NCBI RefSeq assembly: GCF_004362715.1
Contig: NZ_SNYC01000005.1
Coordinates: 435,781-499,780 of the forward strand
Direction: 5' to 3'
Length of the DNA: 64,000 nt
Source: Pedobacter metabolipauper
GTDB taxonomy: Bacteria; Bacteroidota; Bacteroidia; Sphingobacteriales; Sphingobacteriaceae
Numbering within the stretch: position 1 is the first letter of the stretch; the number at the start of each line of letters is the position of its first letter. Position numbers and translations under genes: made by a program. Below are positions 28,793 through 37,616 of this stretch, piece after piece. Below the pieces are notes generated by a model. It was not told where the DNA came from. It saw nothing but the letters and a program-made list of their open reading frames with translations, and did not search any database.

Positions 28793-29389
28793 CTAAAATT
28801 TGTGATTTGGTTTTTCGGCAGAAAAGTAAAAGTTCCCGCCCTCATCTCCGAACGTTTCCTTCAGTTCCAATCCGAAGTCTGTAAGTAGTTTAGCATACGT
28901 ATTTTTTCCCAGCGACCTTGACCATTCCCCTGTCAGCACATCTTTCCATTTCACCCGCTGCTTTGGCGCAGTGAAAAGTAGCCTTCCGCGAGGTTCGAGT
29001 GCTTTCGCCATTTTTTCTATCACCACCCGCTGACTTTGTTCACTCAGCAGGAAGATCAGTCCCCAGGCCAATATGCCATCAAACTTCTTTTCGAAAAAAT
29101 CCGACTGTTCCGCTGCTTTACACTCAATTGGTAGCTTCGGAAAATTCTTTCCAAATAATTCTACCATAGTTTCCGATGCATCTGTCGCCCATACATTCAT
29201 CCCTTCTTCTACCAGTATTGCCGTCAACGGAAAACCCGTCCCGCAACCCAAATCCAATACCTCCGATCCTTTTTCAAGCTTACGTGCCCATACGCAGACA
29301 TGATCAGCACCGGCTCCCACTTTATGATTGCCTCTTGCTTGCGCAAAAGCTTCCGCATTTCTTTGATAACCATTTGAAGTATCCTGCAT
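28793..29389 (-). CDS. Class I SAM-dependent methyltransferase
   Basis: 198 aa. Motif I EVLDLGCGTGFPLTAIL (about 39-55), acidic residue at the end of strand 2 (VWATDAS), and FDGILAWGLIFLL for motif IV. The N-terminal YQRNAEAFAQARG is usual for small-molecule methyltransferases. It lies 12 bp downstream of the SnoaL-like gene on the same strand. Substrate unknown. Confidence 0.85.
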   Translation of the reverse strand: MQDTSNGYQRNAEAFAQARGNHKVGAGADHVCVWARKLEKGSEVLDLGCGTGFPLTAILVEEGMNVWATDASETMVELFGKNFPKLPIECKAAEQSDFFEKKFDGILAWGLIFLLSEQSQRVVIEKMAKALEPRGRLLFTAPKQRVKWKDVLTGEWSRSLGKNTYAKLLTDFGLELKETFGDEGGNFYFSAEKPNHKF

Positions 29390-29401
29390 TGCTACGTGTT
29401 T

Positions 29402-29776
29402 TTATGCGGTCCTGAGCTGCTCAATATCCATTTGTTGCAACAGGCCATCATGAATTACATATACATGCAATACCTTGCCTTCAAATAGAACATGGCCTTC
29501 TAAATCCTTTACCAGTTGATCGACTTCAACTTCTAAAGTTCCATTTTCTCTTTCATGAAAACCAACCGGCGTTACATTCGGGTCAATCTCTTTCCATTGC
29601 CGTTTCCAATAAGCACTAACTTCATCATGTCCGTTTGCGTAGTCGCCTTCCCATGCCTTTGACCACTTTACTTCCGGATGCATAACTTGTAGTATGGCAT
29701 CGATATCCCTGGCGTTAAAGGCAGTATAAGCTTTTTTAATTAACTCCTGATTTTTAGGCATATTTTCTTCGTTCAT
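29402..29776 (-). CDS. SnoaL-like (NTF2-fold) protein
   Basis: 124 aa. The pattern AYTAFNARDIDAILQVMHPEVKWSKAWEG...GHDEVSAYWKRQWKEIDP is characteristic of the SnoaL/ketosteroid-isomerase-like fold. Members are enzymes or binding proteins in many pathways, so no reaction is assigned. First gene of a two-gene unit with the methyltransferase. Start may be MNEEN or the Met six residues on. Confidence 0.8.
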   Translation of the reverse strand: MNEENMPKNQELIKKAYTAFNARDIDAILQVMHPEVKWSKAWEGDYANGHDEVSAYWKRQWKEIDPNVTPVGFHERENGTLEVEVDQLVKDLEGHVLFEGKVLHVYVIHDGLLQQMDIEQLRTA

Positions 29777-29972
29777 GATATTTAAATCAAGGTTTATGTC
29801 GTAATTATATAGGCGAATTTACAACTTATATCCATGGTTTAATACTTAAATACGTTAGCGGTGCGCTGCTTCAAGGCTGCTACTCCATTTGCGTTTCATA
29901 TCGGGTGGCAAAAAAAACCTCTGGTATGAACATATTGTTCACTACTTCTAGTTAATAATTCAAATGCAACTT

Positions 29973-30665
29973 CTAATTTTTGATCACATAAGTATTAATA
30001 CCGGCTTCAAGTCCTCCAATTTCCTCGTTAATAGTATGTAATAGTGAATCAATTTTACAGTTAAAAGGTTCTTTTTCCAGGTAAACACCAGAATTAAAGC
30101 TGAGCCGGATGTGCGCACCGGTTTGAATATCCAAATTTGGAACAATCATTTCCTCATACTTTGCAGAGGCTTGATGTTCAGAAAAGATTACAAATTTATA
30201 ATGGTGAAATTTTTGGAGCAATTGCAGAATTGAATGATTATTTAAATGTTGCATAACTTGTCTTACCAGGAGTAAATCGCCCGCAGCAATATCATCTTTA
30301 CAAGCATCTTTAAACTGAAATTTGACACATTGGGAACCAAAGGACGCTGTATTTCTGATAATTAAAGGTGCAACAACATCATACCCAAGGTAATTATAAC
30401 CGTATTCCTGTTCATGAAGCAAGCTTAATATTTGACTGCTCACATGGAAGTCGCCGCAGCCTGCTTCAACTATGCTTCGAATGTTATTTTTAATAATAAA
30501 TTCAGCAATTGTCCTCGCATAGCCCGGAATAAACCGACTATGCGATCCACAACCAGAATAGTATTCGCCTTTTTTACCACCCCAATAATTTTCCTGATAA
30601 ACCTTTGTAAATATTGCAGCGTTTTGACTGTGATCTAAGTTGTCGTTTTGGTCATTTTCTTTCAT
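29973..30665 (-). CDS. SAM methyltransferase-like protein at the end of the precursor operon
   Basis: 230 aa. Motif I-like segment SIVEAGCGDFHVSSQIL (about 65-81), strand 4 DLLLVRQVMQHLNNHSI (motif IV-like, about 133-149). Fits class I methyltransferases that act on sugars or peptides. It is the last gene of the minus-strand run 37147-29973, 67 bp after the GT32 fusion gene, so I infer it modifies the same product as the glycosyltransferases. The opening YQENYWGGKKGEYYSGCGSHS is seen in sugar O-methyltransferase-like proteins. Confidence 0.65.
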   Translation of the reverse strand: MKENDQNDNLDHSQNAAIFTKVYQENYWGGKKGEYYSGCGSHSRFIPGYARTIAEFIIKNNIRSIVEAGCGDFHVSSQILSLLHEQEYGYNYLGYDVVAPLIIRNTASFGSQCVKFQFKDACKDDIAAGDLLLVRQVMQHLNNHSILQLLQKFHHYKFVIFSEHQASAKYEEMIVPNLDIQTGAHIRLSFNSGVYLEKEPFNCKIDSLLHTINEEIGGLEAGINTYVIKN

Positions 30666-30732
30666 ATATGAAGCAGTTAGGGTAATTCCATGATTACAAT
30701 CTACGGTGATCCGGAATTACAGATACATAAGG

Positions 30733-32106
30733 TTAACCAGCTAACCAATTTCCGGAAAAATAATGTACCGCATAGGCATTTTCCATTTTTAGGATCATTA
30801 CATCATCCATGTCATTATCCACCAATCTTTCTGCTTCGCTGGCAGTTAAGGGATATAGCTTTTCAGATGAGATTAAATTAACCTCATCCTTATGAGCATA
30901 TTCAGCATAGGTAAGCGACAGAAAAGTCGGGCCTGTGGATGCCAGCACATCGAAGAAATAATTTCCTCTGCTTACTTCAAACAGATATAACTTGTCAAGA
31001 ATTTTTCTGAAAAAATCGTTGCTTTTATACGAAGCCATGAATGCATTGCAAATTAAAAAATCCATACTTTTCTGATCAGCATGAGCTGGAGGCTCTAAAC
31101 CAAAACTGCATTTATAGTCAGCAATCAGCGGTTCTATGTTTTCCAGGCATTCAAAATCCAAATCAACAAAAACACCACCAAGCTGATACAAAATAAAATA
31201 CCGTACTGCGTCAACACGTTGAATGTTATGCGGATATGAATCGTAAATTAATAGAAAGTCCGGGAAAAATGTTTTGATAAACACCCGGTTCATTTCGTCG
31301 GTCCACAAAATAAATTCCCAGTCGGGATGCATAACTTTCCAGGAATGAACAGCTTTTTCATAGTGTTCGGGAATATGCACTGTTTTCCAGGTTTGATGGA
31401 ATATTTTAGGCATATCCTCTGCTGGGTTATTAAAATGTTGATCAATTGATCTTAAACAGTCTTCATGAACCATTCTTTTTCTGGGATAATGAAGTCCAGG
31501 ATGTCTGCCATCAAAAGGAAGATTTTCATTCCAATTTAAGGACCGGCTACACACTGGAATTGGCACCGGGTCAAACCCCATCATCGTCGCAACTGTCGCA
31601 AATCGCAACTCACTTTCCAGATTCAGATAATCAGGCTTCCAAATCTCAGAACTGATATCATCCATAGCCCTTTCAGAAACAAGGATTCCGCAGAATGGCA
31701 ATATACCGGTTGCATACAACCTGGATTGAACCGGAAGTTGATCTATGGTTTCAAACCAGTACCAGGAGTCTCTTTCCGGATACTTTACCGAAGGTCCCGC
31801 CACATCGGCGTTCCAGACGCCCTTGTAATATTCTTTTACGTTGACATCGCACCAGCAGGCCCAATCGATTAAAAGAAATCTTTCCGCATCAAGACTATCT
31901 TTGTTAGCGCTGTACCACTGTAATAAGGAGACATCCATCAATGAGTAGGATTCAGAAGAACTCTCCAGAAGGCTTTTAACACAAACAACCTCACATTCGG
32001 GATTATGTTTTCTGAAGGTTTTCATATTCTCCTCAAAACAATCCGCCTCAGCCTGATCCTTGCTGTCGTACCAGGATACAAGAATAGTCAGTTCTCTTTT
32101 TTTCAT
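30733..32106 (-). CDS. Two-domain glycosyltransferase: unknown N-domain plus GT32-like C-domain
   Basis: 457 aa. Residues 1-220 are homologous to the whole 213-aa protein at 33460 (shared ELTIL, ERFLL, CWC, DVxGPSVxYPxRDxWxWF, YATGIxPFxGIL, ISxEI). Residues about 232-457 are GT32-like: MPKIFHQTWKTVHIPEHY, NIQRVDAVRYFILYQLGGVF and the DxD motif DLD (315-317) that binds sugar-nucleotide metal. Overlaps the GT25-like gene by one base. Predicted cytosolic transferase; donor and acceptor unknown. The operon suggests the Ser/Gly-rich proteins are acceptors. Confidence 0.75.
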   Translation of the reverse strand: MKKRELTILVSWYDSKDQAEADCFEENMKTFRKHNPECEVVCVKSLLESSSESYSLMDVSLLQWYSANKDSLDAERFLLIDWACWCDVNVKEYYKGVWNADVAGPSVKYPERDSWYWFETIDQLPVQSRLYATGILPFCGILVSERAMDDISSEIWKPDYLNLESELRFATVATMMGFDPVPIPVCSRSLNWNENLPFDGRHPGLHYPRKRMVHEDCLRSIDQHFNNPAEDMPKIFHQTWKTVHIPEHYEKAVHSWKVMHPDWEFILWTDEMNRVFIKTFFPDFLLIYDSYPHNIQRVDAVRYFILYQLGGVFVDLDFECLENIEPLIADYKCSFGLEPPAHADQKSMDFLICNAFMASYKSNDFFRKILDKLYLFEVSRGNYFFDVLASTGPTFLSLTYAEYAHKDEVNLISSEKLYPLTASEAERLVDNDMDDVMILKMENAYAVHYFSGNWLAG

Positions 32107-33440
32107 CAGTAAGTCTCTCCGTAGTAAGATAAATGCCGTGACGAGGGCAAAGAATATTTAATATATTCATTTCTCATAAAATTCATTCTTTTATAATTCT
32201 CGGCCATCGCTTCCTGGTTACCAGGTTCACTTTCCGAATCCAGGCGTCTTGAAATAAAAGGATAGATTAAAAGCTTATTTGAAGAAGCATTGTTATAGAT
32301 CATTGATAGTGACAAATGATGTGTCTTTGGCAAACGGAGTATGGCATCAAAACAACTTTTAAACAATACAACAAATTGGGCATTTGTGAACCAATCTACC
32401 CAATACAAATTCGTTTGTACCGCAACAGCTGAACCAAACCGGTCAGTCCCTCCCGAAATGATCTTCGCGTTTGCATTTTGAGCAAGTTGAATACATTCGA
32501 AAAAATAATCACTGGTGTAAGTTGAAGTAAATTGATGATTTGAATTACAGATCACAATCTTATCTTCATCATGTGCGATTGCCAATTTGATGACTTCCTG
32601 AATAAAATACAAGAATCCCTGGTTGTCAGTTTCACGCTTGGCAATTCTCACTATTGTAGTGTCAAACTCATGCTTGTCTTTGAACTGCTCCCTGATCTTG
32701 TCCATCTGCAAAGCATCAGGATCTGAAGCCAGGATATAAGTGGAGATTACTTGGTGAGGTGTAGCTTGATAATCAGAAACGGGCAATTCTGTAACCGGGT
32801 TCGTATCATAGAATTTCCAGATTTGGTTTAATAAGCTTAGCCTTTGAATCGCTGAATTAAAAATTGCGGTAACGCGTCCGAAATTATCGTTTTTAGAGGT
32901 TGCATCAGAATAACCAAATTCCTTCTGCGTGGATATGAACGGAAACAAGATGAATTTTTTTGTCGACAAAGCAGCAATTTTGTAATCGGCTGAATCATGA
33001 TCGCCGAAGTCAGCATCCAGGATCTGTTTATAAAACTTACTGAAAACAACTACAAATTGCGTCGCCGAAAAGGTTTCAACAGAAAACAAATATTCCGCAA
33101 TCTGTGCTGCCTCGGTAAACCAGCTCACACCGCCTAAAAGCACATCAGCATCATTCTTCCGGGCCTCATCAATACAGGAAGCTAAAATTTCAGGTGAGTA
33201 AGCATCGGTAAACTGATGGTCATCTTCGCAAATGATTATAAATTCTTCATCAGTAACTTTCGAAAATACAGACCGTATACTTTGCCATAGGCCTATTGCA
33301 CCGTTCGGATGTTCTATTGCCTCTACAATAGTTACCTTGAATTCATTCCGTCCTAAAAATTCATGTTGAATACTTTGTAATCTTTCCGGTCTTTTTTTCA
33401 GGTTAATTACATATATCGGAAATTGAGCATGATTCTTCAT
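32106..33440 (-). CDS. Tandem GT25-like glycosyltransferase, second copy degenerate
   Basis: 444 aa. The start IYVINLKKRPERLQSIQ is the GT25 (LPS glycosyltransferase) signature. Two repeats can be aligned: residues about 1-190 with IIICEDDHQFTDAYS (EDD 72-74) and about 225-430 with IVICNSNHQFTSTYT (N299-S300-N301). The second copy has lost the acidic motif, so only the first is likely catalytic. Fits a cytosolic glycosyltransferase acting with its two neighbours; the inactive half may bind the acceptor. Confidence 0.7.
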   Translation of the reverse strand: MKNHAQFPIYVINLKKRPERLQSIQHEFLGRNEFKVTIVEAIEHPNGAIGLWQSIRSVFSKVTDEEFIIICEDDHQFTDAYSPEILASCIDEARKNDADVLLGGVSWFTEAAQIAEYLFSVETFSATQFVVVFSKFYKQILDADFGDHDSADYKIAALSTKKFILFPFISTQKEFGYSDATSKNDNFGRVTAIFNSAIQRLSLLNQIWKFYDTNPVTELPVSDYQATPHQVISTYILASDPDALQMDKIREQFKDKHEFDTTIVRIAKRETDNQGFLYFIQEVIKLAIAHDEDKIVICNSNHQFTSTYTSDYFFECIQLAQNANAKIISGGTDRFGSAVAVQTNLYWVDWFTNAQFVVLFKSCFDAILRLPKTHHLSLSMIYNNASSNKLLIYPFISRRLDSESEPGNQEAMAENYKRMNFMRNEYIKYSLPSSRHLSYYGETY

Positions 33441-33459
33441 AAACTGTTATTATTGATGG

Positions 33460-34101
33460 TTAAAAGACAACCGGTTTCTTAACCGGATGAAAAAGTGACT
33501 GTTGACTGTAATCAAAATAATCAACTTCCTTCCAGGTTATGTTCCGATTGCAGACCGGATTAACGATGGGATCCATATTCAGCATAGATGCAATGGTCGC
33601 CAACCTCATTTCACTGTTAAAATTATCAAATTCTGCTTTGAGAATCTCTTTACTGATGCTTTCCATTGCCTTTCCCGACAATAGAATACCATTGAAGGGA
33701 ACGATGCCTGTAGCATATGGTCTGGCTTTAAGCGGCAGATCAGGGATGGCATTAAACCAGTTCCAGTAATCTCTTTTAGGATAAAAAACCGATGGACCAA
33801 CAACGTCACAATCCCAAACCCGGCTATAGTAATCCTTTAAATTACAGTTACACCAGCAATCCCATTCCACAAGCAGGTACCTTTCGCTTTCAATCTTATA
33901 TCCTTCGTCAACAAACCATAAAAAAATGTTCAAGTCAGTGCTTAACCAGGCTTTATCTTTATTCTCAAACCTGTTTGGTATAGATATAATTGCAGATTCA
34001 GGATTATGATGGATAAACGAGTTTTTGTTGATGGCATAAGCCTGCTGCTTTTCCGGATCAGGATCATCATGCCAGCACATTAAAATAGTGAGTTCTTTCA
34101 T
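33460..34101 (-). CDS. Glycosyltransferase-associated protein, homologue of the N-domain at 30733
   Basis: About 213 aa from the ATG at 34101, which aligns with the start of its paralogue (MKELTIL versus MKKRELTIL); the frame reaches 34125. It contains ERYLLVEWDCWCNCNLKDYY, DVVGPSVFYPKRDYW and YATGIVPFNGILL. The WDCWC/WACWC stretch may be its DxD-like site, but the fold is not certain. I infer a sugar transferase or accessory subunit. Lies 19 bp upstream of the GT25-like gene, after a hairpin. Confidence 0.6.
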   Translation of the reverse strand: MKELTILMCWHDDPDPEKQQAYAINKNSFIHHNPESAIISIPNRFENKDKAWLSTDLNIFLWFVDEGYKIESERYLLVEWDCWCNCNLKDYYSRVWDCDVVGPSVFYPKRDYWNWFNAIPDLPLKARPYATGIVPFNGILLSGKAMESISKEILKAEFDNFNSEMRLATIASMLNMDPIVNPVCNRNITWKEVDYFDYSQQSLFHPVKKPVVF

Positions 34102-34155
34102 TGGAGCATTTGGTTTACCTGGCAATGGTTTAATTTGATATCTGTAAATTGGTTT

Positions 34156-34185
34156 AATAGGTGATCCGCTTACAGATCACCTATT
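34156..34185 (-). terminator. Hairpin between precursor genes and glycosyltransferase genes
   Basis: Perfect 11-bp stem (AATAGGTGATC with GATCACCTATT), 8-nt loop. On the minus strand it lies 30 nt after the stop of the 223-aa precursor and 55 nt before the next start. A long U-tract is absent, so it may attenuate transcription or protect the upstream mRNA end rather than stop everything. Confidence 0.6.
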
Positions 34186-34214
34186 TTAATAAGTATAACC
34201 CGATGCAATTTCAA

Positions 34215-34886
34215 TTAAGGGTTAACCTTGATGGTAATATTCGCATAGATTGATTTAGAAAACTGCGACCCGCAAATCTCATTATCATTATCAATTTTAT
34301 AGGAAAGACTGGTTCCTAAATGATTACATGGAAATTCAAAAGTATGGCTAACACCAAAAAGATTGATAGGAAGTATGTTGTTACCTGTTAGAACATTATA
34401 GTTATTACCGTCAATTTTTATTGGAATGGTCAGGCCAGTTGAATAATTTTCGGTATATACCAGCCAATAGGTTCCACTGCCAGAGCCACTGCCAGAGCCG
34501 CCTCCTGAACCACTGCCAGAACCGCTTCCTGAACCACTGCCCGATCCGCTTCCACTGCCGGAACCGCTTCCAGAACCACTGCCGCTTCCAGAACCGCTAC
34601 CCGATCCAGGAGTTGGACAAGTATAAGTAATCCCTGCTCCGCTACCGCAATCGCAGCTCACAGAAGTAGCCGTACTGCTGCATGATCCGGTATCGTTTGC
34701 ACAATAACAAGTTGCAGATTCTTCTCCACCCGGACAGTCTACACTTGCCGAACACCCAGCTGCTGCCAGTCCTGCAGAATTGCCTTCATTACTATTTGGG
34801 TGGTATACTAAAGTATTTTTTAATTCATCTTTTGTTAGGATTTCTCCCGCGCCGAGGTCTTCAGCTTTTGATTCTAAATCTTTCAT
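34215..34886 (-). CDS. Precursor-like protein A: leader, 8-Cys domain, Gly-Ser repeat, C-terminal domain
   Basis: 223 aa. A charged leader (1-38, with EILTKDELKN resembling Bacteroidota peptide leaders) precedes an 8-Cys domain (Cys 45, 51, 60, 62, 69, 78, 80, 90). Then comes a Gly-Ser alternating stretch (94-138, with one GGG interruption) and a compact beta-rich C-terminal domain (139-223) with two Cys (187, 205). The cysteine spacing equals that of protein B. No classical Sec signal peptide, so export must use the leader. Operon context (VKOR fusion, glycosyltransferases) suggests disulfide formation and serine glycosylation. Product function unknown. Confidence 0.7.
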   Translation of the reverse strand: MKDLESKAEDLGAGEILTKDELKNTLVYHPNSNEGNSAGLAAAGCSASVDCPGGEESATCYCANDTGSCSSTATSVSCDCGSGAGITYTCPTPGSGSGSGSGSGSGSGSGSGSGSGSGSGSGSGSGSGGGSGSGSGSGTYWLVYTENYSTGLTIPIKIDGNNYNVLTGNNILPINLFGVSHTFEFPCNHLGTSLSYKIDNDNEICGSQFSKSIYANITIKVNP

Positions 34887-35031
34887 GATCTGATTGTTTA
34901 TAGGTTAAATGATTAATTATTAAGTAGTAAATATTATTGTCGGTATTGATAGTTTTGCCATCCTCTAACATGTCAGTAAGGCAATTAGATACTAAATCAC
35001 ATGGCGATTGTCCATAATTGATACATCAATT

Positions 35032-35451
35032 CTAGGAGCCACTACCAGATCCGCTTCCACTTCCTGAACCACTGCCACTTCCTGAACCGCTTCCACTGCC
35101 ACTGCCAGATCCACTTCCACTTCCTGAACCACTGCCGCTTCCTGAACCGCTTCCACTGCCTGAGCCACTGCCGCTACCTGAGCCACTTCCACTTCCTGAA
35201 CCACTGCCGCAACTAACCTGTATGGTTGCACCACCGCTACATTGGCAGGTAACGGAATTACCGTCACTTGTACAAGTACTACCAGCATCGGGACAACCGC
35301 ATGATACGGTATTTCCATCTGGGCAAGGATCGGATGTTGCCCGACAGCCGTTAGTACTGCCTTCACTTCGGCCGTACGTAGTTTTTAGTTCGGCTTTACT
35401 CAGGATCTTTTCAATTCCAGATCCTTCATTTGTTAATTCTAGTGTTTTCAT
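35032..35451 (-). CDS. Precursor-like protein B: leader, 8-Cys domain, Gly-Ser tail
   Basis: 139 aa. Leader 1-35 (EKILSKAELKTTYG, similar to protein A's leader), 8-Cys domain (Cys 36, 43, 51, 53, 60, 69, 71, 81), then an uninterrupted Gly-Ser tail from 82 to the last residue (29 dipeptides). Both proteins keep 45 residues from first to last Cys with the CxC-x6-C-x8-CxC-x9-C core. Codons in the repeat vary, so the tail is kept by selection on protein sequence rather than by recent slippage. Starts 73 bp after the VKOR-fusion stop. Confidence 0.75.
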   Translation of the reverse strand: MKTLELTNEGSGIEKILSKAELKTTYGRSEGSTNGCRATSDPCPDGNTVSCGCPDAGSTCTSDGNSVTCQCSGGATIQVSCGSGSGSGSGSGSGSGSGSGSGSGSGSGSGSGSGSGSGSGSGSGSGSGSGSGSGSGSGS

Positions 35452-35524
35452 AATGATTTATTTTTGGTTTAAAGAAATTTGCTTTAGCTACAGACCATTC
35501 ATTTGGAGATATCCGTTTTCTGAA

Positions 35525-37147
35525 CTAATCCATGAAGTAATATTTTAAATCACTGATCGTATAATCTGGCGGCAATTGATGCCCATTGACAAAAAATGTA
35601 GGTGTAAATGAAATATCTGTCTTGTTCGACCAGTCCCGCATCGAGTCGATCTTTTGATTTTGCCTGGACAGCATATCGTCACTCAATGGATATTTAGAAG
35701 CAAACACCGGGTAATCTTTTATATCTGCATGATACCAGTCCTCCAGGGCTTGTTCTATATTGACATCGCCTTTTTCATACAGCGCCAATAAATGTCTAAC
35801 TGGCAATGCCCTAATGTCATTATTCTCATTGCTGGCTGTAAATATGATTTGAATGGACAAATCATCGCTATTGCTTAGCAATTCTTTTATAGAATCGTGA
35901 ACAGAAGCGCAGGGGCCACAATATGGATTACATACTTTAACTATTTTATTGGCAGACAAAGGATTTCCCAATACAATACCCAAACCATCTAAATCTTCAG
36001 TAATTGTCTTTTGCTGAGCCAGGTTTTGATTTAAAACATCAGGATTACGTTTAGACCTTTGAAATTCCAATTTTCCCTTTCTATTTTCCTTAGCTTTAAT
36101 GAACGCAGAATACAGCATACTGGCTCCAATAAAAGGAATAACGAATGAGGTAAGCAGCTGGATTAAGGAAGGAATATTAAAGTCTATAGTTGTATACCAA
36201 CCGGCTACAAATCCAGCCAGCGTGATCAATACCAGGATAAGTTGTACAGTTAAACAAAGCGGGCACCAGGTTTTAGCGACTTTCCATTGATAATATACGG
36301 AGTAGAAAACGTATAGCGTGGCAACTAAATTTAGTCCCCAAACCATCGTTAACGGCTGTAAATTATTAAGCCCTCCGGTAAGTATAAAAATCAGACTGCC
36401 CAAAAAATAGGAAAACCCTATAATACTCCACTTGATTCCAAATATCTTGCCTCCGCTAGAATCCAAAATGGCATTACAATTGACTTTTTTACCTGCGGAA
36501 CAAATGGCTTGGGTTGCCGGGTTAAAATGGTCGATATCGTGCCATACCAGCAGGAACGAAATTAAGCTCCCGGCCAAAAGCAGGATTGATAGTAAGAACG
36601 GTATAATGATCGGGCTACCAATCTGAATAAATCCAATCACCCCCTGAAAAAGTAAGATCGCGGGCAAAATAAAAGCAGCAAAATATTGAAAATATAGTGC
36701 CTGGTTTTCCTTCTTGATTTCCTTTACATAATTTTTCTCACCAGAATTTCCCCGAGTCTGTGCCCTTAACACTACTCCAGTACACTTTTCCCTGAAAATT
36801 GGCCTATCTTCTATTTTCCATTTCCGGGAATCAGGTTCGTAGTATTCAACACTATTTTCATCACTTTTTCTAACAACAGAGAAAAAGTTGCCCCCGCGGT
36901 CTTCACCTTTCATTTGAATCAGAAATGGCACGGGAATGTCCGGAATTTTATTCAGGTCGAACTTGGCTGTGACATTTTTAATCCCAAAGCTGCTTAAGAC
37001 TTCGCTTATACTTAATAGACTGGGATAAAAAGGATGTTCTTCAATTTCTTTCTGAAGGGTTGATCTGGAAATTTTGACATGCAGTGAATTCACGAATATA
37101 CTTGCAATGTCAACAATACTGGGGGTGGTTTTGAAAAGGTCAATCAT
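35525..37147 (-). CDS. C39-like / VKOR / thioredoxin fusion, disulfide-forming membrane protein
   Basis: 540 aa. Residues 1-130 look like a C39-peptidase-type domain without the catalytic Cys, so non-proteolytic and perhaps leader-binding. Membrane helices about 155-345 form a vitamin K epoxide reductase (VKOR) core with C216 and C224 and the active site WCPLC (C295, C298). A C-terminal thioredoxin-like domain has VCNPYCGPCASV (C406, C410, C413) and cis-Pro motif FTPTFFV (P516). VKOR oxidises thioredoxin partners using quinones and thus introduces disulfides in exported proteins. Being first in the operon of the 8-Cys proteins, it is the likely oxidase for them. Confidence 0.88.
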   Translation of the reverse strand: MIDLFKTTPSIVDIASIFVNSLHVKISRSTLQKEIEEHPFYPSLLSISEVLSSFGIKNVTAKFDLNKIPDIPVPFLIQMKGEDRGGNFFSVVRKSDENSVEYYEPDSRKWKIEDRPIFREKCTGVVLRAQTRGNSGEKNYVKEIKKENQALYFQYFAAFILPAILLFQGVIGFIQIGSPIIIPFLLSILLLAGSLISFLLVWHDIDHFNPATQAICSAGKKVNCNAILDSSGGKIFGIKWSIIGFSYFLGSLIFILTGGLNNLQPLTMVWGLNLVATLYVFYSVYYQWKVAKTWCPLCLTVQLILVLITLAGFVAGWYTTIDFNIPSLIQLLTSFVIPFIGASMLYSAFIKAKENRKGKLEFQRSKRNPDVLNQNLAQQKTITEDLDGLGIVLGNPLSANKIVKVCNPYCGPCASVHDSIKELLSNSDDLSIQIIFTASNENNDIRALPVRHLLALYEKGDVNIEQALEDWYHADIKDYPVFASKYPLSDDMLSRQNQKIDSMRDWSNKTDISFTPTFFVNGHQLPPDYTISDLKYYFMD

Positions 37148-37616
37148 ATATAAGAATTAGAGGAATAATTACAAAACATACTTCAGCAATACCCTGAAGT
37201 TTATAGCATTCAGAATTCACAGCAACGATCAGGTGCTGATAAAGTCACGGCTTAGCTTTAGATATCTTAAAATCGATATTCCAGGCTATCAGGTTAGTAA
37301 AGTTTTAGAATTTGTTGAGTTTACTCAACTTGACGAATTATCATGAGCGGAAATTTAAGGTTTTACATTTGGTTAATAAAAAAGGGTTATTTTTTTAAGC
37401 TTCTACCTTTCGCATAATGAAGTTATAAAAAATAAAATTAAAACTAAAATAAATAAGTGATTAATTTTCAGATATATATAAAAATAATAAAAACACAACG
37501 ATCATACTTTCAAAATAACGGATCAGAATTATTCTTATCGTATTTAAATTAAAGTAATCAATGGTTTTTATTATCTTGCATTAAGAAAGATTTAAATAAC
37601 CTTAAGTTCATACCAA
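37148..37616. other. Divergent promoter region of the precursor locus
   Basis: About 470 bp, strongly AT-rich, between the VKOR-fusion gene and the divergent DUF6625-like gene. It probably holds both promoters. I could not find a clean TTG-N19/20-TAnnTTTG on either strand. A TATCTTGC near 37571 is the closest for the plus strand. No ORF or repeat. Confidence 0.4.

Noticed and set aside
34421..34630. Plus-strand ORF over the Gly-Ser repeat of protein A
   Set aside because: Low-complexity antisense reading (His/Arg/Asn/Cys-rich) with no own start signal.
34992..35366. Second minus-strand ORF (124 aa) across the precursor B gene
   Set aside because: It is the out-of-frame reading of the Gly-Ser repeat (Ala/Val/Gln-rich low complexity). 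The 8-Cys frame is shared with protein A, so that one is real.
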